From Nocardia rhamnosiphila NBRC 108938 (lineage in GTDB: Bacteria > Actinomycetota > Actinomycetes > Mycobacteriales > Mycobacteriaceae): a stretch of 64,000 bases of DNA. Location of the stretch: positions 1-64,000 of the forward strand of contig NZ_JOAJ01000001.1 in assembly GCF_000720425.1 (NCBI RefSeq), written 5' to 3'. Positions 8,495 to 19,500 of the stretch are shown piece after piece (the first letter of the stretch is position 1; the number at the start of each line of letters is the position of its first letter). The notes under the pieces are model-generated. The model was not told the origin of the DNA. It worked only from the letters and a program-made list of their open reading frames with translations, and made no database searches. A program made the position numbers and the translations under genes.

Positions 8495-10213
8495 GTGAAC
8501 CAGGGTGACGGGCCGGCGATCCGGTGGACCGGCGGGCTCGCCCGCTACCCGGTGGCGGTGCGGTCGGTGGCCGCGGTGTTCGCCGGTGTCCTGCTGTTCG
8601 GCAGCTTCCCGCCGCGGCCGTGGTGGTTCCTCGCGCCCGCCGGGGTCGCGCTGTTGACCCTGGTCGTGCGCAGCGGGCCCCGCCTGCGGGCCGGTTTCGG
8701 CTACGGCTTCCTCGCCGGACTCGGTTTCTTCCTTCCGCTCCTGCCGTGGACCGGGATCTATGTGGGCCCGCTGCCGTGGCTCGCGCTGTCCACCGCGTGT
8801 GCGGTGTACCTGGGCGTGTTCGGGGTGCTCGGCCGGATACTCGGCCGGCTGCCGGGATGGCCGCTGTGGCTCGCCCTGGCCTGGACGGCGGCCGAATGGG
8901 GCCGATCGAGTTTCCCATTCGGTGGATTCCCCTGGGGTCGATTGGCCTTCGGCCAGGCCGACGGATGGTTCCTGCCGCTGGCCGCCTACGGCGGAGCGCC
9001 GCTGGTGAGCTTCGTCGTCGCGCTGAGCGGTACCTGCGGAGCCGCCGTGGTTCTCGGGCTGCTCCGGCAGGCAGGTTCGCGCCGGACCGCGGCGAGCGCC
9101 GGGCCCCGAGGTGCCGGGAGCGCCGCGGCGGGCCGTGTGGAGCAGGGGGACGCCGGCAGCCGCGCGGATTCGGCCGGCGACGGCGCCGCGGGGCCGGGTG
9201 GCCGGGTGGCGACGGCGGCGGCCGCGGCGACCTGTCTGCTGCTGGCCGCCGCCGGGCTCGGGCTCGGGGCGACACTGCCCGGTCCACTCGAGGGGGACCG
9301 GACGATCACCGTGGCCGCCATCCAGGGCAGCGTGCCCCGTCTCGGCCTCGATTTCAATGCGCAGCGTCGGGCCGTGCTCGACAATCATGTCCGCCGGACC
9401 GAACAACTGGCCGATGAGGTGGCGAGCGGTCTGTTTCCGGCGCCGGATGTGGTCGTGTGGCCGGAGAACTCCTCCGATATCGACCCATTGCGTAATTCGG
9501 ACGCGTCCGCGCTCATCTCGGCGGCGGCCCGGCGGATCTCGGCGCCGATTCTGGTGGGAGCTGTGCTGGTCAACGGGGACGGCACCACGACGAATTCGGT
9601 GATGGTGTGGACCGCGGAAAGTGGCCCGGGGGACCGTCACGACAAAAAAATAGTACAGCCTTTCGGCGAATACCTGCCGATGCGCGGATTCTTCCGGCTC
9701 TTTTCGGACTATGCGGACAGGGCAGGATACTTCGTTCCGGGTCACGGAGACGGAACAATTCGGGCCGCAGGTACGGAAATCGGGGTGGCAACCTGTTACG
9801 AGGTCGCTTTCGACCGGGCTTTCCGAGATTCGTTGCACTCCGGAGCGCAATTGCTCGCGGTCCCTACGAACAATGCGACTTTCGGCGACAGTGAAATGAC
9901 TTACCAGCAACTGGCGATGTCCAGGGTGCGGGCTGTCGAACACGGGCGCTCGCTGGTCGTGGCCGCCACCTCGGGGGTCAGCGCGATCATCGCCGCGGAT
10001 GGCACGGTGCGGCAGGAGAGCGCGTTGTTCACCCCCGAGGCGCTGGTCGCCGAGGTGCCGCTGCGTGATTCGCACACCCCGGCGACGGTGCTGGGGCCCT
10101 GGCCGGAGCTGGTCGCCGTGTTCGTGACGGCGGCCGGTGTGATGCTCTCGATCGTGCGGCGGCGAACCGCTCGCCGACCGGCCGAGACCCCCACGGCGCC
10201 TGTGTCCGGCTGA
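8495..10213 (+). CDS. lnt: Apolipoprotein N-acyltransferase
   Basis: 572-residue integral membrane enzyme that adds the third acyl chain to the N-terminal cysteine of lipoproteins. About seven hydrophobic segments fill residues 15-270. The nitrilase-like domain follows with the catalytic triad in place: Glu in VVVWPENSS, Lys in DKKIVQPFGEYLP and Cys in GVATCYEVAF. A last membrane helix ends the protein. The GTG at 8495 follows AGGA by seven bases; GTGs at 8477 and 8462 are also possible. In mycobacteria Lnt is fused or adjacent to polyprenol-phosphomannose synthase (Ppm1). Here neither a Ppm domain nor a ppm1 gene follows. Confidence 0.93.
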   Translation: MNQGDGPAIRWTGGLARYPVAVRSVAAVFAGVLLFGSFPPRPWWFLAPAGVALLTLVVRSGPRLRAGFGYGFLAGLGFFLPLLPWTGIYVGPLPWLALSTACAVYLGVFGVLGRILGRLPGWPLWLALAWTAAEWGRSSFPFGGFPWGRLAFGQADGWFLPLAAYGGAPLVSFVVALSGTCGAAVVLGLLRQAGSRRTAASAGPRGAGSAAAGRVEQGDAGSRADSAGDGAAGPGGRVATAAAAATCLLLAAAGLGLGATLPGPLEGDRTITVAAIQGSVPRLGLDFNAQRRAVLDNHVRRTEQLADEVASGLFPAPDVVVWPENSSDIDPLRNSDASALISAAARRISAPILVGAVLVNGDGTTTNSVMVWTAESGPGDRHDKKIVQPFGEYLPMRGFFRLFSDYADRAGYFVPGHGDGTIRAAGTEIGVATCYEVAFDRAFRDSLHSGAQLLAVPTNNATFGDSEMTYQQLAMSRVRAVEHGRSLVVAATSGVSAIIAADGTVRQESALFTPEALVAEVPLRDSHTPATVLGPWPELVAVFVTAAGVMLSIVRRRTARRPAETPTAPVSG

Positions 10214-10292
10214 CCGCCGGCCCGGATCTCGTCGCCACCGGCGAGTCTGCGATAACGCTTGGGCTGTCGGCGGTTCTTCCGGTTTGCACCTT

Positions 10293-10318
10293 GTTTATTT
10301 TTCGGTTTCGAGGGGTAA
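10293..10318 (+). promoter_or_regulatory. SigF/SigB-like promoter upstream of the NRPS gene
   Basis: GTTT at 10293-10296 and GGGTAA at 10313-10318 are separated by 16 bases, matching the actinobacterial SigF consensus GTTT-N15-17-GGGTAW. It lies in an AT-richer patch about 270 bases before the NRPS start. A SigF-family sigma gene with the same promoter type lies at 47113 in this window. A second possible -10 box, TAGTAT, occurs at 10339-10344. Confidence 0.45.
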
Positions 10319-10353
10319 ACATGTCGGCTCTTTGTGCGTAGTATCTAGGCAGC

Positions 10354-10451
10354 GCCCGGCCCCGCCGGGCAAGAAGTGAAGCGATCTTCCGCGTCTCTGC
10401 GTCATCAGCGTGCCGGAAATCGGACACCGCGGTCCGATAGCTGTTTCCGGC
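10354..10451 (+). other. Structured leader between lnt and the NRPS gene
   Basis: The 376-base gap between lnt and the NRPS gene has no gene. It holds a compact GC hairpin at 10354-10370 (GCCCGGC, loop CCC, GCCGGGC) and a larger one at 10412-10451, where GCCGGAA pairs with TTCCGGC around an inner stem ATCGGAC/GTCCGAT. The hairpins may end lnt transcription or act in the NRPS leader RNA. No U tract follows. I recognise no known riboswitch class. Confidence 0.55.
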
Positions 10452-10589
10452 GCCAGGTAACCATTCGGTTTCGACTGCAATCCATTCACCGTGATGCTCC
10501 GAATAACCAGTCGTGAATCACACCCCACGGCCGGTACAGGCCGGTTGCGGGCTGTTCGGGGAGTGTCGAGCTGTAGAACGGAGTGATTG

Positions 10590-13500
10590 ATGAGATCGTC
10601 GGCCACTGGGGTCGATAGCAGTTCGTCGGCGGAAGTTTCGGCCGAACCGTTTCCGCTCACACCCGCGCAGACAGCGATGTGGTATGCCCAGCGGATTCAG
10701 CCCGAGATCCCGCTCGTCGTCGTCGAGTACGTGAAGTTCCACGGTGATCTCGATCCGGGTCTGCTGCTGTATGCGATCGAGCGTTTCGGTGTGGAGACCG
10801 AGGTCGGCCTCCAGCGCATCGTCCAGATCGACGGAGTCCCTCATCAGGTGGTCGATCCGGCGGCGCGACCGGGCTGGGCGCGACTGGATCTGCGGTCCGA
10901 GCCGGACCCGGACGCCGCGGCCCTGGCCTGGATGAAGAACGACGCGCGCACTCCGGTCGACTTCGACCACGACTCCCTTGTCTTCAATGCCGTACTGCGC
11001 ACCGGAGATCGCGACTACATCTGGTACTCCCGAGCCCATCACATCGTCATCGACGGTTATGCGGCGATGAACGCGCTGGTCCGCACCGCGGAGATCTACA
11101 CGGCCTACTGCGAATCCCGGGAACCCACGGTGTCGCGCGCCGCCCCGCTGGCCGAGCTGTACGCGGGGGAGCGCGAGTACCGGAATACGCAGCGGTTCAC
11201 CAACGACCGCATCTACTGGAGCGAAATCCTCGACGGCGCAGGGGAGGTCGTCAGTCTGTCCACCGTGGCCAATCCGCCGGCCACCGCGGACGCGGGCCGC
11301 CGGCTCGCCACCGCGGTCCTGAGCGAGGCCACCGAGGCGTCCGTCGCGGCGGCGGCAACGCAACGCAACGCGACCGATCCGATCCTGTACGCCGCGGCCA
11401 TGGCCTGCTACGTCCGGTCCATGACCGGGGAAAACGACGTGGTATTGAGCCTGCCGGTCTCCGCGCGCACCACCGTATCGCTGCGCCGCTCCGCCGGAGT
11501 GGTGTCGAATGTGGTGCCGCTGCGGATCCGCTTCGAGCCCGGGACCACCGTCGAAGATGTCGTACGGGTGGTGGAACGCCAGATCACCGGCGCCCTCCGG
11601 CACCAGCGCTACCGGCACGACGATATCCGCCGCGACTGCGGATACGACCGGGACACCCGCGGTTTCTTCGGCCCGATGATCAACATCATGCTGTTCAGCA
11701 AGCCGCTGCGCTTCGCCGAATGCGAGGTCTCCGTCCATGTGCTGGCAACCGGGCCGGTCGAGGACCTCTCGGTCAACCTGTACAACGGTGACGGCGGCCG
11801 GGTCCATCTCGATTTCGAGGCCAACCCGCTGCTCTACAGCGACGACGAGGTCGCCGCCCACCACCGCCGGTTCCTGGGCTTCCTCGACCGTTTCCTCACC
11901 ACCGGAGCCGACACCCCCGTCCGGGAGCTACCTGTGCTCACCGACGCCGAACAGCGCCAGGTGCTGCACACCTGGAACGATACGGCGGCCGAGATCCACA
12001 CCGGCACGCTCGCGGGGATTTTCGCCGACCGGGTGCGGCACTGCCCGGATTCCGTGGCAGTGGAGTTCGAGGGTGCGGCACTGACCTACCGCGAACTCGA
12101 CGCCCGGGCGAACCGCCTGGCCCGGAAGCTGATCGCGGCAGGCGCCGGACCGGAACAGGTTGTCGGGCTGTGCCTGCGGCGCAGTATCGAACTGGTGGTC
12201 GCGATGTACGCCGTGATCAAGGCCGGCGCCGCCTACCTTCCGCTGGATCCGGAGCATCCGGTCGCGCGGCTGGCGGGGATCGTGGACCGGGCCCGTCCGG
12301 TCGCACTGCTGGTCGCCATCCGTGACGGCCTCGAACTGCCGGGCAATGCCGAACTGCTCGCGGTCGACACCGCCGATCTCTCCGGTTTCGATCCCGCGCC
12401 CGTCACCGATGCCGACCGGATCTCACCGTTGCGCGGCGACCATCTGGCCTATCTGCTGTACACCTCCGGTTCCACCGGCGCCCCGAAGGGAGTCGGCATC
12501 ACCCACGCGGCGATCGTGAACCGGCTCCGCTGGATGCAGCACCAATACCCGCTCGACCACACCGATGCCGTGCTGCAGAAGACTCCGGCGACCTTCGATG
12601 TCTCGGTCTGGGAGTTCTTCTGGCCGCTGCAGACCGGCGCCCGGCTGGTGGTGGCGCGTCCGGACGGACACCGCGATCCGGCCTACCTGGCCGGGGTCAT
12701 CCGCGAGAAGGGCATCACCACAGCGCATTTCGTCCCTTCGATGCTCTCGGTCTTCGTCACCGATACCGAGGTCGGCGACTGTGCGTCGCTGCGCCGGGTG
12801 TTCTGCAGCGGTGAAGCGCTGCCGCCGGCCACCGTGCGCGATTTCCACGCCGCGTTGCCGGGCCCGGACCTGCACAACCTGTACGGGCCCACCGAGGCCG
12901 CGGTCGACGTGACCTACTGGCACTGCCCGCCGGACCCCGAATCCGTCCCGATCGGTTCGCCGGTGTGGAACACCCGCACCTATGTCCTCGATGCGGCGCT
13001 GCGCCCGGTCCCGCCGGGCGCGGTGGGGGAGCTGTATCTGGCCGGTGTGCAGCTGGCGCGCGGCTACCTCGGCCAGGCGCCGCTGACCGCCGAACGGTTC
13101 GTGGCCGATCCGTTCACCCCGGGCGCGCGGATGTACCGCACCGGTGATCTGGCCCGCTGGCAACTCGGGTCCGCCGGAAGCCGCCGCGGGGTACTGGAAT
13201 ATCTGGGCCGCACCGATTTCCAGGTCAAGATCCGCGGGTTGCGCATCGAACTCGGTGAGATCGAATCCGCGCTGCTGGCCGACGAGCGGATCGCCCGCGC
13301 GGTCTGCGTCGCCCATCGCACCCCCGCCGGCGATCGGCTCGCGGCCTACGTGGTGGCGCGCGGCGGGGCGGCCCTCGAACCGGACGCGGTCCGCGCGGAG
13401 CTGGCCCGCGCGCTGCCGGGGTACATGGTTCCCGCCACGGTCACCGTGCTCGACGAACTGCCGCTGAACAGCAACGGCAAGATCGACCGGGCGGCGCTGC

Positions 13501-16500
13501 CGGCCCCGGGCCCCACCGAACAGCGGGCCCGGACCGCGCCGCGTAACGAGGTGGAAGAAGTCCTGGCCACGATATTCGCCGAACTGCTGGGTGTGCCCGA
13601 GATCGGCATCGAGGACGGCTTCTTCGAACTCGGCGGCAACTCGCTGGTGGCCGCCCGCGCGGTCGCGCGGATCAACACCGCGCTCGGTACCGCGCTGACC
13701 ATTCGTGATCTGTTCGAGGCCGGCACCATCGTCGAACTGACCGACCGATTCTCCGTCCGCGAACCGGACCTCGCCTCACCGCAACTGGTTCCGATGGTCC
13801 GGCCCGAGCGGATCCCGCTCTCACCGGCCCAGCAGCGGCTCTGGATCCTGAACCGCTTCGCCGAGCATGCCGCCGCCTACAACATGCCGCTCGCGGTCCG
13901 GCTGGACGGCATCCTGGATATCGAGGCGTTGCAGGCCGCGCTGCTGGACGTGCTGGAGCGGCACGAAAGCCTGCGGACCACCTTCCCCGAATCCGGCGAC
14001 GGCCCCTACCAGCGGATCCATCCGGCCGCCGCCGCCGGGCTCTCGCTCGAGGTGATCGAAGCCGACAGCGCCCGGATCACCGGTCTGGCCGCCGAGTTCG
14101 TGTCCCGGTCGTTCGATCTGCGCACCGAGTTCCCGGTCCGGGTCGCCCTGTACGCCCTCGACGACGACAGCCATGTACTCGTGCTGGTGCTGCACCACAT
14201 CTGCGGCGACGGCTGGTCGGTCGCGCCGCTGGCCCGGGATCTGACCACCGCGGTCGAGGCACGGGTCGCCGGCCGGGCGCCGCAGTGGACTCCGCTACCG
14301 GTGCAGTACGCGGATTTCGCGCTGTGGCAGCGGGAACTGCTCGGCGAGGAATCCGATCCGGGCAGTGCGCTGAGCCGGCAGATCACCCACTGGCGGGCCG
14401 AGCTGGCCGGGCTGCCCGATCAGCTCGACCTCCCGTTGGACCGGCCGCGTCCCGCCCGCCGCTCCACCGGAGGCGGGCGGGTCTCGTTCACCATCCCGGC
14501 CGGAACCCGCCGCGCGGCCGCGGAACTGGCGGTCGCGCGCGGGGCGAGCATGTTCATGGTGGTGCACGCCGCGCTGGCCACCCTGCTGGCCCGTATCTGC
14601 GGGAGCACCGATATCGTGATCGGGACCCCCATCGCGGGCCGCACCGATCCGGCGCTGGACGAACTGGTGGGGATGTTCGTCAACACCCTGGTGCTGCGCA
14701 CGGAGGTCGATCCCGGCGCCGATTTCGACCGGATGCTCGATATCGTCCGGGAAACCGATCTGAACGCCTTCGCCAATGCCGATGTTCCGTTCGAGCGGCT
14801 GGTCGAGGTGGTGAACCCGGAGCGCTCCGGGGCACGGCATCCGCTGTTCCAGGTGATGCTGTCCTACGACAACGCCGGGGAACTCGAGCTGGCGCTGCCG
14901 GGGGTGCGCACCGAGATCCTGCCGCTGGACGGCGCCATCGCGAAATTCGACCTCCAGCTCGAGATCCACGACGACAACGCCGGCGGTGAACTGCACGCCG
15001 AGATCGGTTACGCGACCGATCTGTTCGACGAGCGGACCGTCGCCGCGATCGCGCGTCGTTTCGTCGCCGTGCTGGACGCGGCGGTCGGCAACCCCCGGCG
15101 GCCGGTCGGCGATATCGAGGTGCTGGAGCGGCGTGAGCGCGGCAACCTCGTTCCGCTGGCGGGTGGACCCGCCGAACCACCGGTGCTGCTGGCCGACCTG
15201 TTCGGCCGGTCGGCTGTCAAGGACCCCGACGGGGTCGCCGTCCGTTACCGCGGACGGGACACCACCTACCGGGAACTGGACGAACGCGCGAACCGGCTGG
15301 CCCGCCTGCTGATCGAGCAGGGGGCGGGGCCCGAAACCGTGGTCGCGCTGGCGCTGCCGCGCGGTCTGGACGCGATCACCGCGGTCTGGGCGGTCGCCAA
15401 GACCGGCGCCGCCTATGTCCCGGTCGATCCGGGCTATCCCGCGGATCGGATCGCCCATATGCTCACCGATTCCGGCGCCCGGCTCGGGGTCACCGGCCGG
15501 GAACAGGTCGCGGCGCTGGCGGAGGTGCCCGGCGCCGTGGAATCGTGGCTGATCCTCGGCTCGCCGGATGTCGAGATCGACTGTGCCTCCGTCTCCGCGG
15601 CGCCGATCACCGATGCCGACCGGATCGCGCCGTTGCGCACCGCGCATCCGGCCTACCTGATCTACACCTCCGGTTCCACCGGCACGCCGAAGGCCGTTGT
15701 CGTCACCCACGCCGGACTGGCCTCCTTCGCCGCCGAACAGTGCTATCTGTTCGGCGTCACCCCGGCCGCGCGCACCCTGCACTTCTCCTCGCCGAGTTTC
15801 GATGCCTCGGTGCTCGAACTGCTGCTCGGATTCGTCTGCGGGGCCACCGTGGTGATCGCGCCGCCGGATGTCTACGGCGGTGCCGAACTCGCCGGGCTGC
15901 TGCGGGCCGAAGCCGTCACCCACGCATTCGTCACGCCCGCCGCCCTGGGCACCGTCGACTCGTCCGGGTTGGCGCAGTTGCGCAGTGTCATGGTCGGCGG
16001 TGAGGCGTGCAGTCCCGAACTGGTGGCGGCCTGGGCCGACCGGTACCGCATGCACAATATGTACGGCCCGTCGGAGGCGACGGTGGCCGCCACCATGTCC
16101 GGCCCGATGCGGCCCGGGCGCCCGGTGCCGCTGGGCCATCCGGTGCGCGGTATGCGGTTGTTCCTGTTGGACTCCCGGTTGCGTCCGGTACCGCCCGGTA
16201 CTCCGGGCGAGCTGTATGTCTCGGGCCCCGGCGTGGCCCGCGGCTATCTGGGCCGGCACGGCCTGACCGCCGCCCGCTTCGTGGCGAGCCCGTACGGCCG
16301 GCGCGGCGAACGGATGTACCGCACCGGCGATCTGGTGGTGGCCGACCGGACCGGCCGGCTGCGGTTCCTCGGCCGCGCCGACGATCAGGTGAAGCTGCGC
16401 GGCTTCCGGATCGAACTGTCGGAGATCGACCATGTACTGCGCGGCCATCCCGGGGTGCGGTCGGCGCTGACGGTGGTGCACACCGACGCGCACGCCCGGC

Positions 16501-19500
16501 AGCGGCTGGCGGCCTATCTCGTCGCCGACCGCACGGTGGATCCCGCCGCGGTCCGGGCGGCCGTACGCGGGCAGCTGCCCGCGTACATGGTCCCCGACGC
16601 GGTCACCGTGCTGCCGGAGTTCCCGAAGACGCCCGCGGGCAAGCTGGACCGTAAAGCGCTGCCCGAACCGGTGTTCCTGAACACGGGGACCACCTCGCGC
16701 GCCCCCGCCACCGAGGCCGAGCGCCGGGTCGCCGAGGTCTTCTCGGAGGTGCTGGGCTGCGCGGTGACCGGCGCCGAGGACCCGTTCTTCGACCTGGGTG
16801 GCAACTCGCTGCTGGCGACCCGGCTGGTCGGCGAGCTCTACGACCGGTTCGGGGTGGACCTGCCGGTCCGCACGGTATTCGAGGCCCCCACCGTGGCGGC
16901 GCTGACCGAAGAGTTGCTGCGGACTCCGACCACCGCCCGGGTCCCGCTGACCGCCTACGATCCGCGGCCGGCGCGGCTGCCGTTGTCGCTGCCGCAGCAG
17001 CGGCTGTGGTTCCTCAACCGGTTCGCTCCCGAGTCCAGCGCCTACAACATCGCGTTCGTTCTCGATATCGACGGCGCGCTGGACGTCCCCGCGCTGCGGG
17101 CGGCGCTCGGCGATATCGTCGAACGGCACGAGGTCCTGCGCACCGTCTTCCCCGCCGACGGAGACGGTGCCCAGCAGCGCATTCTGCCCGCGGCGTGGGC
17201 ACTACCCACCCTGGAACTCCAGGAGACCGATCACGCGGGCGCCGACGCCGCGCTCCGGGAAACGGCCACCACCGGTTTCGATCTCACCGTGGGAACGCCG
17301 CTGCGGGCGACACTGCTGCGCACCGGGACGGACCGCTACCGGCTCGGCGTGGTGCTCCACCACATCGCCGCCGACGGCTGGTCGATGGGGCCGCTGATCC
17401 GCGACCTGGCGCTGGCCTACCAGGCCCGCCGCGCCGGGGCCGCGCCGCAGTGGTCACCGCTGCCGGTGCAGTACGCCGATTTCGGTCTCTGGCAGCGGGA
17501 GCATCTCGGGAGCGAGACCGACCCGGACAGCCTCGCCGCCCGCCAGCTCGGCTACTGGCGGGACCAGCTCGCGGGCCTGCCCGACGAACTACCCCTGCCC
17601 TACGACCGGCCCCGCCCCGCCGAACCCGAGCAGACGGCCGCCTCGGTCCGCCGCCGTATCCCGGAGCCGGTGCGCGCCGCCCTGGTGGACCTGGCCCACG
17701 CCGAGGGCGTGAGCCCGTTCATGCTGCTGCGTTCGGCGCTCGCGGTACTGCTGCGGGCGGTCACCGGTGGCCGGGATATCGCCATCGGTACCCCGGTCGC
17801 CGGACGCACGGACAGCCGGCTCGGTGAACTGGTCGGGATGTTCGTCAATACGCTCGTGCTGCGCTCTCCGGTCGATCCGGCGCGCTCGTTCGCCGATCTC
17901 CTGCGCGGGGACCGGGATACCGAGCTCGCCGCGCTCGCGCACGCCGATATCCCCTTCGAACAGGTGGTGGCCGCGCTCGGGCACGATCCGCGCGCCACCG
18001 CGCGCCACCCGCTGTTCCAGGTCGCGCTCACCGTGCAGGACACCCCGGTGCCCGACCTGGCACTGCCCGGGCTGGCGGTGCGGGCGGCCCCGCTCGATAT
18101 CGCGCGCGCCAAGTTCGACCTGGAATTGCGCGCCGGTGATCTCACCGACGGCGACCTCGAATTCGTCTATGCCGACGAACTGTTCGACGCGGCCACCGTC
18201 GAGACGCTCGCGGACCGCTTCCTGCGGGTGCTCGCCGCGATCGGTGCCCGGCCCACCGTGCCGGTCGGCGATATCGACACCCGCACCGATGCCGAACGCC
18301 ACACCCTGTGCCCGGCCCGCGGCCCCGCCCCCGGCATTCCGCGCACCCTGGGCGCCCTGTTCGGTGCCACCGCGCTCGCCCACGGGCCGCGTCCGGCGCT
18401 GTACGAGGACGAGACGGTACTCACCTACGCCGACCTCGACCGTCGCGCCAACCGCCTGGCCCGCGCGTTGATCCGGCGCGGACTGGGTACCGGCGACAAG
18501 GTCGCCCTCGGGCTCACCCGGTCCGCGGATTCGGTGACGACCATGCTCGCCGTCGCCAAATCCGGGGCCGCCTTCGTCCCGGTGGATCCGAACTATCCGG
18601 CCGAGCGTGTCGCGCATATGCTCGCCGACTCCGGCTGCTCGGTCGGTATCACTCGCAGCGGGTACGCCGAACGGTTGCGCGCGGCGGGCGGCGGCGAGAT
18701 CGACTGGCTGCTGCTGGATTCCCCCGCGGGCCGCAGTGAGATCGGCGGTGAGGCCGCGGGCCCGGTATCCGACGGCGACCGGCTGCGCCCGGTACGGATC
18801 ACCGATGCGGCCTATCTCATCTACACCTCCGGATCCACCGGTAAACCCAAGGGCGTCACCGCGACCCACGGGGCGCTCGCCGATCTCGCCGACGAGTTCC
18901 GGGACCGGCTGGCGGTGAACCCGGCCGCACGCACCATGCATTTCTCGTCACCGAGTTTCGACGCGGCGGTCCTGGACCTGCTGCTCGCGATCGGGGCCGG
19001 CGCCGCCATGGTCATCGTGCCGCCGGAGGTGTACGGCGGTGACGAACTGGGCGAATTCATGACCCGCACCGGGATCACGCACACCTTCATCACCCCCGCG
19101 GCGCTCGCCACCATCGACCACGAACGCTGGCCGCTGCCGGCGCTGCGAGGTCTCATGGTCGGCGGCGAGAACGTCGGCCCGGAGCTGGTGTCGCGCTGGG
19201 CGCCCGGCCGTCGCATGTTCAACGCCTACGGGCCCACCGAAACCACCGTCGTGGTCTCGGTGACGCCGATCGCCGCCGGGCATCCGGCCGGGCTGGGTGA
19301 CCTCATCCGCGGCACCCGCGCCCTGGTGCTCGACGAACGCCTGCGGCCCGTGCCCGCGGGGGTCCCCGGTGAGCTGTATCTGGGTGGTCCCGGGCTGGCC
19401 CGGGGCTATCACGAACGTTCCGGGCTCACCGCGGCCCGGTTCGTCGCGGACCCCTACGGCCTGCCCGGTGCCCGGCTCTACCGCAGCGGTGATGTGGTGC

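Noticed and set aside
6711..9287. A very long open frame (858 codons) on the minus strand opposite the amidohydrolase and lnt genes
   Set aside because: Arg/Pro/Gly-rich composition typical of GC-rich antisense frames, no domain character, and it lies opposite two well-supported genes.
10214..10589. T-box or known riboswitch in the NRPS leader
   Set aside because: Strong hairpins exist, but no T-box sequence or other conserved aptamer core could be found.
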